A stretch of 33,089 nucleotides of DNA, taken from contig JAUNDK010000024.1 in the NCBI GenBank assembly GCA_030526115.1, forward strand, positions 1-33,089. Reading direction: 5' to 3'. The stretch is from Clostridia bacterium. Its GTDB lineage: Bacteria; Bacillota; Clostridia; Oscillospirales; Acutalibacteraceae. Positions 26,373 to 33,089 of this stretch are shown in pieces. The first letter of the stretch is position 1. Every line of letters begins with the position of its first letter. Below the pieces are notes generated by a model, which was not told the origin of the DNA, did no database searches, and saw nothing but the letters and a program-made list of their open reading frames with translations. The position numbers and the translations under genes were made by a program.

Positions 26373-27236
26373 ATGGCTGTTAAAAGAGGTGGCCTCGGCA
26401 GAGGTCTCGATGCAATATTTGCCCAGAATACAGGTGAAGAGAGCGGAACCGTCAACGTCAGAATTTCCGAGATTGAGCCAAACAGAAATCAGCCGAGACA
26501 GGATTTTGACCCGGAAGCTCTTCAGGAACTTGCCGATTCCATTGCTCAGCACGGAATGATTCAGCCTGTGCTGGTTCGCCCTATATTCTCAGGCGGATAT
26601 CAGCTGGTTGCCGGTGAAAGAAGATGGCGTGCCGCAAGAATGGCAGGTCTTACAGAAATTCCGGTAATCATAAGAGAAATGGACGACAGAGAGTTCATGG
26701 AACTCTCACTCATAGAGAACCTTATGAGAGAGGACCTCTCCCCGATTGAAGAAGCAATGGGATTCAGCCAGTTAATGGAAACCTACGGCTTAACTCAGGA
26801 AGAAGTTGCGAATTCCGTCGGTAAATCAAGACCTGCGGTTGCGAACAGCTTAAGACTTTTAGGTCTTCCTGACGAAGTAAGAGAGATGGTCAAAGAGGGC
26901 ATGATAAGTGCAGGTCACGGAAGAACTCTTCTTGCACTTAACGATGAGCAGAAAATCATCGAACTTGCGAATATGGTTCATGACAGAGACATGAGCGTAA
27001 GAGAGCTGGAGAGACTCGTCAAGAAGATGACAGAAGATCCTGTTGAGCCTGCTTACAGAAGACCGAAGAACCACTACTATGAAGAGGTAAGACTTGCTTT
27101 AGGCGATCACCTCGGCAGAAAGGTAAATGTAAGCGGAACTAAAAAGAAGGGCAGAATCGAGATTGAGTTCTACGGTGAAGAGGACCTGAAGAACCTGATG
27201 GAAATGCTGTCTGATGTAGAAGAAAAGAGAATGTAA
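26373..27236 (+). CDS. parB: Chromosome partitioning protein ParB (Spo0J)
   Basis: A 287-residue ParB, the CTP-dependent DNA clamp that loads at parS and spreads along DNA. The N-terminus KRGGLGRGLDAIF (4-16) carries the LGRGL ParA-stimulating motif. The CTPase/N-domain has GERRWRA (81-87) and ENLMREDLSPIEEA (115-128). The helix-turn-helix that reads parS is LTQEEVANSVGKSRPAVANSLRLL (about 140-163). The C-terminal dimerisation domain is intact. AAGGAG precedes the ATG. Two perfect parS sites lie in the window, on either side of this gene. A strong terminator ends the parAB unit. Confidence 0.97.
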   Translation: MAVKRGGLGRGLDAIFAQNTGEESGTVNVRISEIEPNRNQPRQDFDPEALQELADSIAQHGMIQPVLVRPIFSGGYQLVAGERRWRAARMAGLTEIPVIIREMDDREFMELSLIENLMREDLSPIEEAMGFSQLMETYGLTQEEVANSVGKSRPAVANSLRLLGLPDEVREMVKEGMISAGHGRTLLALNDEQKIIELANMVHDRDMSVRELERLVKKMTEDPVEPAYRRPKNHYYEEVRLALGDHLGRKVNVSGTKKKGRIEIEFYGEEDLKNLMEMLSDVEEKRM

Positions 27237-27244
27237 TTATATGG

Positions 27245-27274
27245 GCCACGGTAAATGCCGTGGCTTATTTTTTT
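27245..27274 (+). terminator. Terminator after parB
   Basis: GCCACGG (27245-27251) pairs perfectly with CCGTGGC (27258-27264), followed by TTATTTTTTT. Confidence 0.88.
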
Positions 27275-27301
27275 GCAGTTATGAAAACTCTATGTCTCTT
27301 C

Positions 27302-27390
27302 TTGTATATATCCCGTGCGTGTGATAGTATTGAGAAAAGTAAGATATAATCTGAAATAATCTGTTTAGTTCTCCGCCCTTGTGATAGAAT
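27302..27390 (+). promoter_or_regulatory. Candidate tandem promoters before the methyltransferase gene
   Basis: TTGTAT (27302-27307), 17 bases, then TAGTAT (27325-27330). Second, TAGAAT at 27385-27390. Both -10 elements are preceded by the same TGTGA, giving extended -10 forms. An isolated TATAAT lies at 27345-27350. The second is 38 bases before the start codon. -35 matches are weak throughout. Confidence 0.35.
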
Positions 27391-27427
27391 ATTTACATAT
27401 ATTTGTAATCTGTGGAGGGATTTTCCC

Positions 27428-28102
27428 ATGTCAAAGAAAACACTTACCGCCATAACTTACGGGTCTGTAATAATATTTTTTGTTCTGCTCATGGTGCTTA
27501 TATTTGCAGTTGCAGGAAATTGGGCTTTTATGGCAGGATGGCTTTTTATGGTTGCTTTTTGTGTTCCGACTTTAATAATTACCGCATATTTTCTTAAGAA
27601 AGACCCAAAACTGATAGAAAGGCGTGTAATGCCCACTGAAACCCGTCCGGTGCAGATGATAGGTCAGAGCATTGCGGGAATGCTGTTTTTCGCCCTGATA
27701 GCACTTTCGGCACTTGACCACAGATTTGGATTTAGTACTGTTCCAATGGCAGTTTCTGCATTGGCTGATATATTGATAATGCTTGGATTCTATATAGTAT
27801 TCAGGGTTTTTGAGGTGAACTCCTTTGCATCAAGGGCAATTGAAACCATGAAGGAACAAAAGGTAATTACGGAAGGACCGTACTCTGTGATACGCCACCC
27901 TATGTATGCAGGTGCCGCAATGATTATACTTTCAATTCCTATCGCACTCGGGTCATGGGTGACTGAACTGATTGTCCTTCCCCTTATTGCCGTTATAGTG
28001 TTCAGAATACTCGACGAAGAAAAAATGCTTAGAGCGGAGCTTCCGGGTTACGAAGCTTACTGTAAGAAAACAAAGTTCAGATTTATACCGCACGTATGGT
28101 AA
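27428..28102 (+). CDS. ICMT/PEMT-like integral membrane methyltransferase
   Basis: A 224-residue membrane protein with about five hydrophobic helices. The C-terminal half carries the isoprenylcysteine carboxyl methyltransferase / phospholipid methyltransferase-like signature: EGPYSVIRHPMYAGAAM (about residues 148-164), which binds S-adenosylmethionine. It is followed by EEKMLRAELPGYEAYCKKTKFRFIP, the second conserved block. Bacterial members of this superfamily act on small or lipid substrates, mostly unknown; no prenylated protein is expected here. GGAGGG precedes the ATG by about nine bases. It overlaps the region just before the MmcQ/YjbR gene, so the two are probably co-transcribed. Confidence 0.82.
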   Translation: MSKKTLTAITYGSVIIFFVLLMVLIFAVAGNWAFMAGWLFMVAFCVPTLIITAYFLKKDPKLIERRVMPTETRPVQMIGQSIAGMLFFALIALSALDHRFGFSTVPMAVSALADILIMLGFYIVFRVFEVNSFASRAIETMKEQKVITEGPYSVIRHPMYAGAAMIILSIPIALGSWVTELIVLPLIAVIVFRILDEEKMLRAELPGYEAYCKKTKFRFIPHVW

Positions 28103-28116
28103 AAGCAGGTGACAAA

Positions 28117-28479
28117 ATGAAATATGTATGGCTTGACGAATACCTCATGTCAAAGAAAGGTGTTCAAAAAGATTTTAAAGCAGAATGGAACTGGCAGCGT
28201 TACATGATTAACGATAAGATGTTTGCTGCCCTCTGTTTTGATGATGACAATAAAGAAACGCTGATTACTCTGAAGCTGGACCCTATGGATGGGGAATTTC
28301 TACGCAATCAATATGATGACATTATTCCCGGATATTATATGAACAAGGTACATTGGAATTCAATTAAGGTTGACGGCGCTGTTCCCGATGATTTACTGAA
28401 AGAAATGCTCGATAAATCATATAATCTTATACTAAAATCGTTCAGCAGGAAAAAGCAGGCTGAAATTCTCGGAGGTTAA
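28117..28479 (+). CDS. MmcQ/YjbR family protein
   Basis: A 120-residue protein with the MmcQ/YjbR fold (double-wing, CyaY-like), thought to bind DNA but without a settled function. Family hallmarks are NDKMFAALCF (about 38-47), LITLKLDPMDGEFLRNQY and especially PGYYMNKVHWNSIKVDG (about 75-91), followed by LLKEMLDKSYNLIL. An ATG at 28096 in the same frame would overlap the previous gene; ATG 28117 has AGGTGA upstream and starts MKYVWLDEYLM as expected, so it was chosen. It is followed after five bases by a small gene with its ribosome site inside this one. Confidence 0.85.
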   Translation: MKYVWLDEYLMSKKGVQKDFKAEWNWQRYMINDKMFAALCFDDDNKETLITLKLDPMDGEFLRNQYDDIIPGYYMNKVHWNSIKVDGAVPDDLLKEMLDKSYNLILKSFSRKKQAEILGG

Positions 28480-28484
28480 GATTT

Positions 28485-28670
28485 ATGGATACAATGAATA
28501 ATACAGAGCTGGAAAAATACCTGAAGATAATTTCTGACGTTAAAGATCTGTTACAGAACTTTGCAAATAAAGATGATGCCGTGGATTACCTTGTGAAAGA
28601 AACAGGTCTTCCACTTGAAGAATGTAAAGCCGCTTATGATTTTTACATGAAACCGCTAAAGAAAGGATAA
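28485..28670 (+). CDS. Small acidic helical protein, unknown
   Basis: A 61-residue protein I do not recognise. It appears all-helical: a charged first helix (NTELEKYLKIISDVKDLLQNF, with the heptad-like spacing of Leu/Ile), then KDDAVDYLVKETGLPLEECKAAYDFY, which has the look of a small UBA-like or helix-turn-helix three-helix fold. One Cys, near residue 47. There is no signal peptide or membrane segment. GGAGG (28470-28474) precedes the ATG, and spacing to both neighbours is under seven bases, so it is a real member of the ICMT-MmcQ-this-Eis operon. Confidence 0.7.
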   Translation: MDTMNNTELEKYLKIISDVKDLLQNFANKDDAVDYLVKETGLPLEECKAAYDFYMKPLKKG

Positions 28671-28673
28671 TAA

Positions 28674-29852
28674 ATGAATATCAGAAAAATTTTAAAAGAA
28701 GATAAATTTGAAGCATATCTTATTTCATCTTATTGTTTTCATGCAAGAATAGATGATGTTGAGAAAGAGAGAGAAAGAATTGAGAGTGAAACAGATGAGG
28801 ACTGGGGTGCTTTTGCCGATGACGGTAAACTTGCGGCGAGACTCATAAACAATCACTTTGAACTGAATATAGACGGAACAGCTGTAAAATCAGGTGGTGT
28901 CGGTGCGGTTTCCACTTTGCCCGAATACAGAAATTCAGGTGCTGTAAAACTTATTTTCAAGGAACTGCTTCCGGAGTGTTACAGAAACGGTGATGTGCTT
29001 TCCACCTTATTCCCGTTCAATCATGCTTTTTACAGAAAGCAGGGATATGATACCGTAACATACAAAAATGAGTATGAACTCACTCCCGCTATGCTCAGGC
29101 ATATTAAAACCGATTGTAATATAACCATGTGGAACGGGCAGAGCAATATTGCAGATTACCTTGATATTTATAATGAATTTTCTAAGAACTACAATATTGC
29201 GATGGTACGTGATGAAAAGGAAATGCTCAGTCATGTAAAATCCGATTCACTGTATAAGGACAGAAAGTTCTCTTATCTCTTCACAAAAAACGGAGAAAAT
29301 CTCGCTTACCTTACATTTACCGATGTTTATGACCCTGCCGGTGCCATAATGAGGGTAAACGAAGCCTTGTGGAAAAACACCGATGGATTTTACGGCATAC
29401 TTGCTTTTCTCGGAAGATTCGATTCCGATTATGCAAAAATAGAGCTGCCTCTTCCCTGTGGCATTGATCTGCTTCGCATTCTCAGAACAGAGAAAGAGCA
29501 TGACATCAAAAAGAAAACCCGTCATGATTTCATGATAAGAGTCATAAATGCCGAAAAAATTCTTGAGCTTATCAACAAGCCTGAAAACTGTGATTTTGTA
29601 ATCAGGGTTACAGATGATATTATCTATGAAAACAATGCCATGTTCAGGGTAACCGGAAATTCTGTCACAAGAGTAAGTGATGATACAGAGCCTGATATTT
29701 ATGCTGACATCAGATCGTTCTCTCAGCTTGTAACCGGTTGCATAAGTCTGGAAGAAGCTGTTCTGAAGCCTGATGTTACTGTTTATAAAAATGAAGAGAT
29801 GCTGGCAAAAGTATTTCGTGAGAGAAAAATCTTTATCAATGAGTTTTTCTGA
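28674..29852 (+). CDS. Eis-like GNAT acetyltransferase
   Basis: A 392-residue acetyltransferase with the build of Eis (enhanced intracellular survival; 402 residues in M. tuberculosis): an N-terminal GNAT domain, a second GNAT-like middle domain, and an SCP2-like C-terminal domain. The acetyl-CoA site is VGAVSTLPEYRNSGAVKLIF (about 76-95). Tyr120 in NHAFYRKQGYD matches the general-acid Tyr of Eis. The chain ends in Phe, whose carboxylate serves as the catalytic base in Eis; here it ends NEFF. Eis enzymes acetylate aminoglycosides and other amines; the substrate here is unknown. The ATG lies four bases past the preceding gene's stop, so it is translationally coupled. Confidence 0.85.
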   Translation: MNIRKILKEDKFEAYLISSYCFHARIDDVEKERERIESETDEDWGAFADDGKLAARLINNHFELNIDGTAVKSGGVGAVSTLPEYRNSGAVKLIFKELLPECYRNGDVLSTLFPFNHAFYRKQGYDTVTYKNEYELTPAMLRHIKTDCNITMWNGQSNIADYLDIYNEFSKNYNIAMVRDEKEMLSHVKSDSLYKDRKFSYLFTKNGENLAYLTFTDVYDPAGAIMRVNEALWKNTDGFYGILAFLGRFDSDYAKIELPLPCGIDLLRILRTEKEHDIKKKTRHDFMIRVINAEKILELINKPENCDFVIRVTDDIIYENNAMFRVTGNSVTRVSDDTEPDIYADIRSFSQLVTGCISLEEAVLKPDVTVYKNEEMLAKVFRERKIFINEFF

Positions 29853-29871
29853 TAAAGTTAAGTAATAACTT

Positions 29872-29915
29872 CAGAAAAAAAGATGCTCACTCCCTGCCGT
29901 TGAGAGTAAGCATCT
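29872..29915 (-). terminator. Terminator of the DUF2798-like gene
   Basis: On the minus strand AGATGCTTACTC (29915-29904) pairs with GAGTGAGCATCT (29892-29881) with one T-G wobble, then TTTTTTT. On the plus strand the wobble is a C-A mismatch and the tail is poorer, so the minus strand is the main direction; it may also end the Eis-like operon. Confidence 0.8.
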
Positions 29916-29929
29916 CTTTAAATACGATA

Positions 29930-30394
29930 TTATTTTTCTGCTTTTTTCTCTCTGAATATTAGTCTGAAGATGAATCTTACGAACGGACCGCAGTAGAAAA
30001 GCTGATACATGAGAGCCATTGGGAAGTTGAATGCCCATGTCTGTACCCATGTTGCAAGACTTCTTGTGTCTTTAAATAAGATCATTGCGATAAAGCTCAT
30101 GATTGGGCACATGATGCAGCAGATACAGATTGAAATGGCGTATGTGATGAACTGAGGTCTGTCGGTGGGCTTCATAACCTTGAATGCAAGCATGCCTGCA
30201 AGCTTACCTACAATGAAGAACTCGAGTACGAATGCGATTGGTACCATAATAGGAAGCTCATGAAGTGCAATGAGGAAAGTAGCGTTTGTCATTTCCCCCA
30301 TGTTTAATGCTACATTGTAGACTACCATGCCGTAAACCATTACGGTTGCCATGATAATAGTGAATATTACTTCCTGAAATTTGTTTTTTGGCAT
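29930..30394 (-). CDS. DUF2798-like four-helix membrane protein
   Basis: A 154-residue membrane protein resembling the DUF2798 family, of unknown function. Four hydrophobic helices are visible: VIFTIIMATVMVYGMVVYNV, a second around LPIMVPIAFVLEFFIVG, a third FITYAISICICCIMCPIMSF with three Cys, and a fourth near the C-terminus (FPMALMYQLFYCGP). The end is basic (RLIFREKKAEK), consistent with a cytoplasmic C-terminus. The start was set at M of MPKNKFQEV because AGGAGG lies eight bases before it; a longer frame to 30448 adds 18 residues without a ribosome site. It is single-gene, reading head-on to the rightward fork. Confidence 0.75.
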   Translation of the reverse strand: MPKNKFQEVIFTIIMATVMVYGMVVYNVALNMGEMTNATFLIALHELPIMVPIAFVLEFFIVGKLAGMLAFKVMKPTDRPQFITYAISICICCIMCPIMSFIAMILFKDTRSLATWVQTWAFNFPMALMYQLFYCGPFVRFIFRLIFREKKAEK

Positions 30395-30600
30395 AAAAAT
30401 ACCTCCTGATTGAAAAATGACGATTATGTGTTGTTCGTTATCATCCAATAAGGAGTGTGCGTTTCCAATATTATATTAACCATATCGGAGTTATTTTATC
30501 ATAAACAATAATCTGTTTGCAAGATTTCAGATTTTAGAAAAATGAGCGACATACGCGGTTGATTATGTAGGAATTAACCAAGATATGACAAGAGGTTTTT

Positions 30601-31149
30601 ATGTATGAACTTATCGAAAACAGCTTTTATACTGTGCTTCAAGATTATCCTGACTGTGTAATTGATTACTGTATATTGAAAGACGATGTCCCCTACCTCG
30701 GAGAAGAATCTCACAGAAAAGCGATAAATTCAGGAATGGAGAAATGCTCTTCCAAAGTAAACGGTGGCTGGGAATTTGATATTAACAAAGCTCACTTTAC
30801 CGAAATACAGGCCGATATTATATTTGAATGTCCTGAAAAAACAGAGCCTCAGAATTTCGTGGATGAGAAAATTCCATATTGGTATGCTTTTCTTCACCCA
30901 CCACACGATACAGGTTTTGTTATCATAGATGGCATAAAACTGCGTGACAAATACAGTAAAGATGATTTTGAGAGAGTAAACAAATCACTCTTCCCTGATG
31001 GTACAGATAACCTGATTGTCTATGAATGGAGCACAGACTGGTCAGAATATTTTGAGCCCGGCCATGAATGGTGGGGTGTTAAGTGTCTCAGTATTTATGA
31101 TGTGTCTTCAGACAGATATGTTGTGATTATGGCATCTGCAACCGATTAG
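30601..31149 (+). CDS. Hypothetical protein, unknown
   Basis: A 182-residue soluble protein I do not recognise. It is acidic and rich in Trp, Tyr and Phe, especially in the C-terminal part (YEWSTDWSEYFEPGHEWWG, about 141-159). There is no signal peptide, membrane segment or known catalytic motif. This composition is seen in small cytoplasmic proteins of the SMI1/immunity-like and DUF types, but that is only a resemblance and no toxin partner is nearby. AGAGG precedes the ATG at a short distance. It is followed after 12 bases by the TfoX_C gene with AGGAG, so they probably form one unit. Confidence 0.65.
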   Translation: MYELIENSFYTVLQDYPDCVIDYCILKDDVPYLGEESHRKAINSGMEKCSSKVNGGWEFDINKAHFTEIQADIIFECPEKTEPQNFVDEKIPYWYAFLHPPHDTGFVIIDGIKLRDKYSKDDFERVNKSLFPDGTDNLIVYEWSTDWSEYFEPGHEWWGVKCLSIYDVSSDRYVVIMASATD

Positions 31150-31161
31150 AAGGAGATAATT

Positions 31162-31419
31162 ATGGGCGAACTATCTAAACTGCCGAATATAGGCAAAACA
31201 GTCGAAACACAGCTGAACGAAGTTGGTATTAACACTTTTGAGGAGCTTAAAAGCGTAGGAGCAAAGAATGCATGGCTTAAAATTCAGAAAATAGATGAAT
31301 CAGCCTGCATAAACCGCCTTATGGCTCTGGAGGGCGCAATTGAAGGTGTGAAGAAGAATCTTCTCCCCGATGAGGTAAAAGCTGAACTGAAGGAATTTTA
31401 CCGTAATCATAAGAAGTGA
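31162..31419 (+). CDS. TfoX C-terminal domain protein
   Basis: An 85-residue protein made only of a TfoX/Sxy C-terminal domain. The typical helix-hairpin-helix-like opening is LSKLPNIGKTVETQLNEVGI (4-23), followed by TFEELKSVGAKNAWLKI and CINRLMALEGAIEGV. In gamma-proteobacteria full-length TfoX/Sxy controls competence; stand-alone C-domains in Gram-positives have no proven role. AGGAG lies before the ATG. The second parS site begins four bases after its stop. Confidence 0.85.
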   Translation: MGELSKLPNIGKTVETQLNEVGINTFEELKSVGAKNAWLKIQKIDESACINRLMALEGAIEGVKKNLLPDEVKAELKEFYRNHKK

Positions 31420-31422
31420 ATT

Positions 31423-31438
31423 TGTTTCACGTGAAACA
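31423..31438. other. parS: parS centromere site 2 (intergenic)
   Basis: A perfect TGTTTCACGTGAAACA palindrome, identical to site 1 and 7.6 kb farther right, about 13.8 kb from the origin gap. It lies in non-coding DNA just after the TfoX_C gene. Confidence 0.95.
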
Positions 31439-31452
31439 TAAAGTTTTGAGAT

Positions 31453-31545
31453 ATGTATAAAGCTGAACCTGTGACGGAGTTCGGTTACCCGAATCAGAAG
31501 TTTATTCTATATCCGCAAGAGGAAACCATACAAAATGACAGTTAG
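31453..31545 (+). CDS. Possible 30-residue small ORF
   Basis: A short frame, MYKAEPVTEFGYPNQKF onward, ending in a TAG that overlaps the start of the next GNAT gene by 11 bases. Codon use looks coding-like and the peptide has a balanced composition, but there is no clear ribosome site. It could be a real small protein, a translational leader for the GNAT gene, or the relic of a longer gene. Confidence 0.25.
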   Translation: MYKAEPVTEFGYPNQKFILYPQEETIQNDS

Positions 31546-32005
31546 GAAATTTGAGAAAACAGATGCAGAAGCAGTATCTGCACTCATAGCACACACATTG
31601 AGAACAACAAACAGCAAAGATTATTCTCATGAGTATATTGAAGACATAGTTGGTCATCATACACCTGAGGAAATAATCATAAAATCAAGAAAAACTCACT
31701 TTTATCTGATTTGTGAGAATGATACCATTATAGCCTGCGGATCAATAGGACAAAGTGAAAATACAGCAGATACCTGTGAGCTTTACACAATATTTGTTCA
31801 TCCTGATTATCAAAGTAAGGGTGTTGGAAGAAAGTTAATTGAAACACTTGAAGGTGATGAGTATTCCATGTCTGCAAATCGAATAGAACTGTCGGCATCG
31901 ATAACAGCTGTGGACTTTTATAAAAAGCTCGGTTACACACTCAGTGAAGGTGTTACGAAACCTGGCGAAGATGGTTTACTGAGAATGGAGAAATTAAGAA
32001 CATGA
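31535..32005 (+). CDS. GNAT acetyltransferase
   Basis: A 156-residue single-domain GNAT protein of the general Acetyltransf_1 class; the acceptor is unknown. The opening MTVRKFEKTDAEAVSALI is the typical first strand and helix. Motif A is LYTIFVHPDYQSKGVGRKLIETL (about 88-110), with the Q-x-x-G-x-G-like pyrophosphate loop QSKGVG. AVDFYKKLGY follows near the C-terminus. AGAGGAAA lies ten bases before the ATG. Its stop overlaps the start of the following unknown gene by four bases (ATGA), so the two are translationally coupled. Confidence 0.88.
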   Translation: MTVRKFEKTDAEAVSALIAHTLRTTNSKDYSHEYIEDIVGHHTPEEIIIKSRKTHFYLICENDTIIACGSIGQSENTADTCELYTIFVHPDYQSKGVGRKLIETLEGDEYSMSANRIELSASITAVDFYKKLGYTLSEGVTKPGEDGLLRMEKLRT

Positions 32006-32367
32006 TTACTGTATTATTTAACAGAAGGCCTGTATGTGCGGGAGATGACATTGAAAACAGTATTTACAAAATCTGGCTGGAAGATGACTCCGGGCTCGGG
32101 GAGCTTATCGATGCCGTTATATTTGGAGGAAAAGGAAACACCTGGCCTGTTCCCTCTTCCAATAATGACTGGTATGTAAAATCCAATATCGGAGAGCTGG
32201 CGGTGATAAAACCGAATAAGTCCGCTGTGGAATATGAAGCAGCGGATGAAAGCACTCCTGTTTCGGAGCTTGATATATTATGGGTTTACGCAACATGGGA
32301 AAAAGATGAATGCCTCGATGGTATCGAGGGCATGTTTAATCGATACGGAAAATATAATTATATATAA
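32002..32367 (+). CDS. Hypothetical protein coupled to a GNAT gene
   Basis: A 121-residue soluble protein I do not recognise. It is acidic, Trp/Asp rich and without signal peptide or membrane helices. Segments such as GKGNTWPVPSSNNDWYVKSNIGELAVI (about 44-70) suggest a beta-rich fold, and the chain ends in an aromatic YGKYNYI. The ATG overlaps the GNAT stop by four bases, so the two proteins are probably made in similar amounts and may work together. It is followed by a strong terminator. Confidence 0.65.
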   Translation: MITVLFNRRPVCAGDDIENSIYKIWLEDDSGLGELIDAVIFGGKGNTWPVPSSNNDWYVKSNIGELAVIKPNKSAVEYEAADESTPVSELDILWVYATWEKDECLDGIEGMFNRYGKYNYI

Positions 32368-32372
32368 AGTAA

Positions 32373-32401
32373 AATACCTCGGACGAAAAATCCGAGGTAT
32401 T
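32373..32401. terminator. Bidirectional terminator
   Basis: AATACCTCGGA (32373-32383) pairs perfectly with TCCGAGGTATT (32391-32401) around a 7-base loop. The plus-strand tail is GTTGTTTC, the minus-strand tail TTACTTTATA. It lies between convergent genes. Confidence 0.8.
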
Positions 32402-32428
32402 GTTGTTTCACTGTAAGTTATATAAAAA

Positions 32429-33089
32429 TCATCCGATGTAGTTTTCTTCGACATATTCCTTGAAGAACGGTAACTGAAAGCTCAGTCTTCCCCATTCTTT
32501 TCCGTTGAGTATGCCTTTTTTGATAAGTCTTTTTCTGTAAGGGTTTATCTCATTGTTTTTCATGTTCAGCTCAGCAATAATATCTTTTGTTGCACATGAC
32601 TTTGCGTTGCAGATTCCATTTAGAACAAAACGATCTTTATTGGAAAGCTCGCTCCATATTTTATCATAAACATATTCTTCGAGATAATATTTATATTCGT
32701 TGATTACAGATTCATAATCTCCGCCCTGTTTCCATGTAAGGAAACCGAGTACCTGAAAAGCAAATGCATAACCCATAGTGAGTGAAGCCATGCTTTTGGC
32801 TTTTTCATCGTCAATGGAGAAGATTCCAGCGTATTTATTTGCGATAGCTCTTATGCTCAGGGGTTCAACCGTAATTTTGGGGGCTCTGTATAAAAACGTG
32901 AGATTCTTTTCGTTTTGCAGACTTTCCACATTTTCGTAAAGTCCTGTCATTATCAGGAATACGGGAAGATCTTTGCGGATAAAGAGCTGGAAAGCTCCGG
33001 CAAATACTCTCATGTATTCGGAGTTGCTGACTTCATCTATGGATAAAAGAACCTTTTTGCCGTTTTCTTTCATTCTCTTGAGAATTTCA
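32429..33089 (-). CDS. AAA-type ATP-binding protein, 5' end outside the window
   Basis: The last 220 or so codons of a larger gene. The reading frame stays open to the window edge (residues EILKR before the first ATG at 33073), so that ATG is internal. VLLSIDEV is a Walker B strand with the catalytic Glu (IDE). The Walker A must lie upstream, outside. VFLIMTGL is a sensor-1-like strand, and ITVEPLSIRAIANKYAGIF the usual lid-domain lead. A winged-helix-like C-terminal region follows (NGICNAKSCATKDIIAELN ... NPYRKRLIKKGIL). This is the build of the AAA_16/ORC-like ATP-binding proteins frequent in Clostridia and sometimes tied to mobile DNA; the function is unknown. Confidence 0.75.
   Translation of the reverse strand, partial: EILKRMKENGKKVLLSIDEVSNSEYMRVFAGAFQLFIRKDLPVFLIMTGLYENVESLQNEKNLTFLYRAPKITVEPLSIRAIANKYAGIFSIDDEKAKSMASLTMGYAFAFQVLGFLTWKQGGDYESVINEYKYYLEEYVYDKIWSELSNKDRFVLNGICNAKSCATKDIIAELNMKNNEINPYRKRLIKKGILNGKEWGRLSFQLPFFKEYVEENYIG

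Noticed and set aside
27345-27350. Isolated TATAAT before the ICMT-like gene
   Set aside because: No -35 at a suitable distance and no extended -10; A/T-rich DNA gives such matches by chance.

Overview
The window is the chromosomal replication-origin region of a low-to-moderate GC Gram-positive bacterium, most likely a gut member of the class Clostridia (Oscillospirales/Ruminococcaceae-like). That placement is an inference from gene order, protein character and the Gram-positive type rnpA-yidD-yidC-jag and dnaA-dnaN-S4-recF-remB-gyrB-gyrA clusters. I did not compare it with any database.

Layout. The origin lies between dnaA (minus strand) and rpmH (plus strand). A second origin element lies in the 337-base dnaN-dnaA gap. 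The left arm reads leftward: dnaA, dnaN, an S4-domain gene, recF, remB, a zinc-ribbon membrane protein of unknown function, gyrB and gyrA. The right arm reads rightward: rpmH, rnpA, yidD, yidC, jag/khpB, mnmE, mnmG, rsmG, a GNAT acetyltransferase, parA and parB. A consensus TTGACA-18-TATAAT promoter drives rpmH. A TTGAAT-17-TATAAT promoter drives dnaA, with DnaA boxes just upstream of its -35. Two perfect 16-bp parS palindromes lie on the right arm, one inside mnmG and one after a TfoX_C-domain gene. The window therefore holds the segregation system complete (ParA, ParB, parS).

Flanks. Bases 1-7300 are accessory metabolism: an ATP-grasp protein, a lipoprotein, a tRNA-Glu/tRNA-Met pair with a perfect sigma-A promoter, an MFS transporter, a RimJ-type acetyltransferase, a flavin-reductase-like protein and a YicI-type GH31 alpha-xylosidase. 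Bases 27.4-33.1 kb hold small accessory genes: an ICMT-like membrane methyltransferase, MmcQ/YjbR, an Eis-like acetyltransferase, a DUF2798-like membrane protein, TfoX_C, another GNAT, several unknowns, and an AAA-type ATPase cut by the window edge.

No insertion sequence, prophage, CRISPR array, rRNA or convincing riboswitch was seen. The least explained elements are these: the zinc-ribbon membrane protein between remB and gyrB; the RGG-rich tail on Jag/KhpB; the dnaN leader, with a strong Shine-Dalgarno 48 nt from the start codon; degenerate, helically phased DnaA-box-like repeats; and a repeat-like intergenic block at 4.1 kb.
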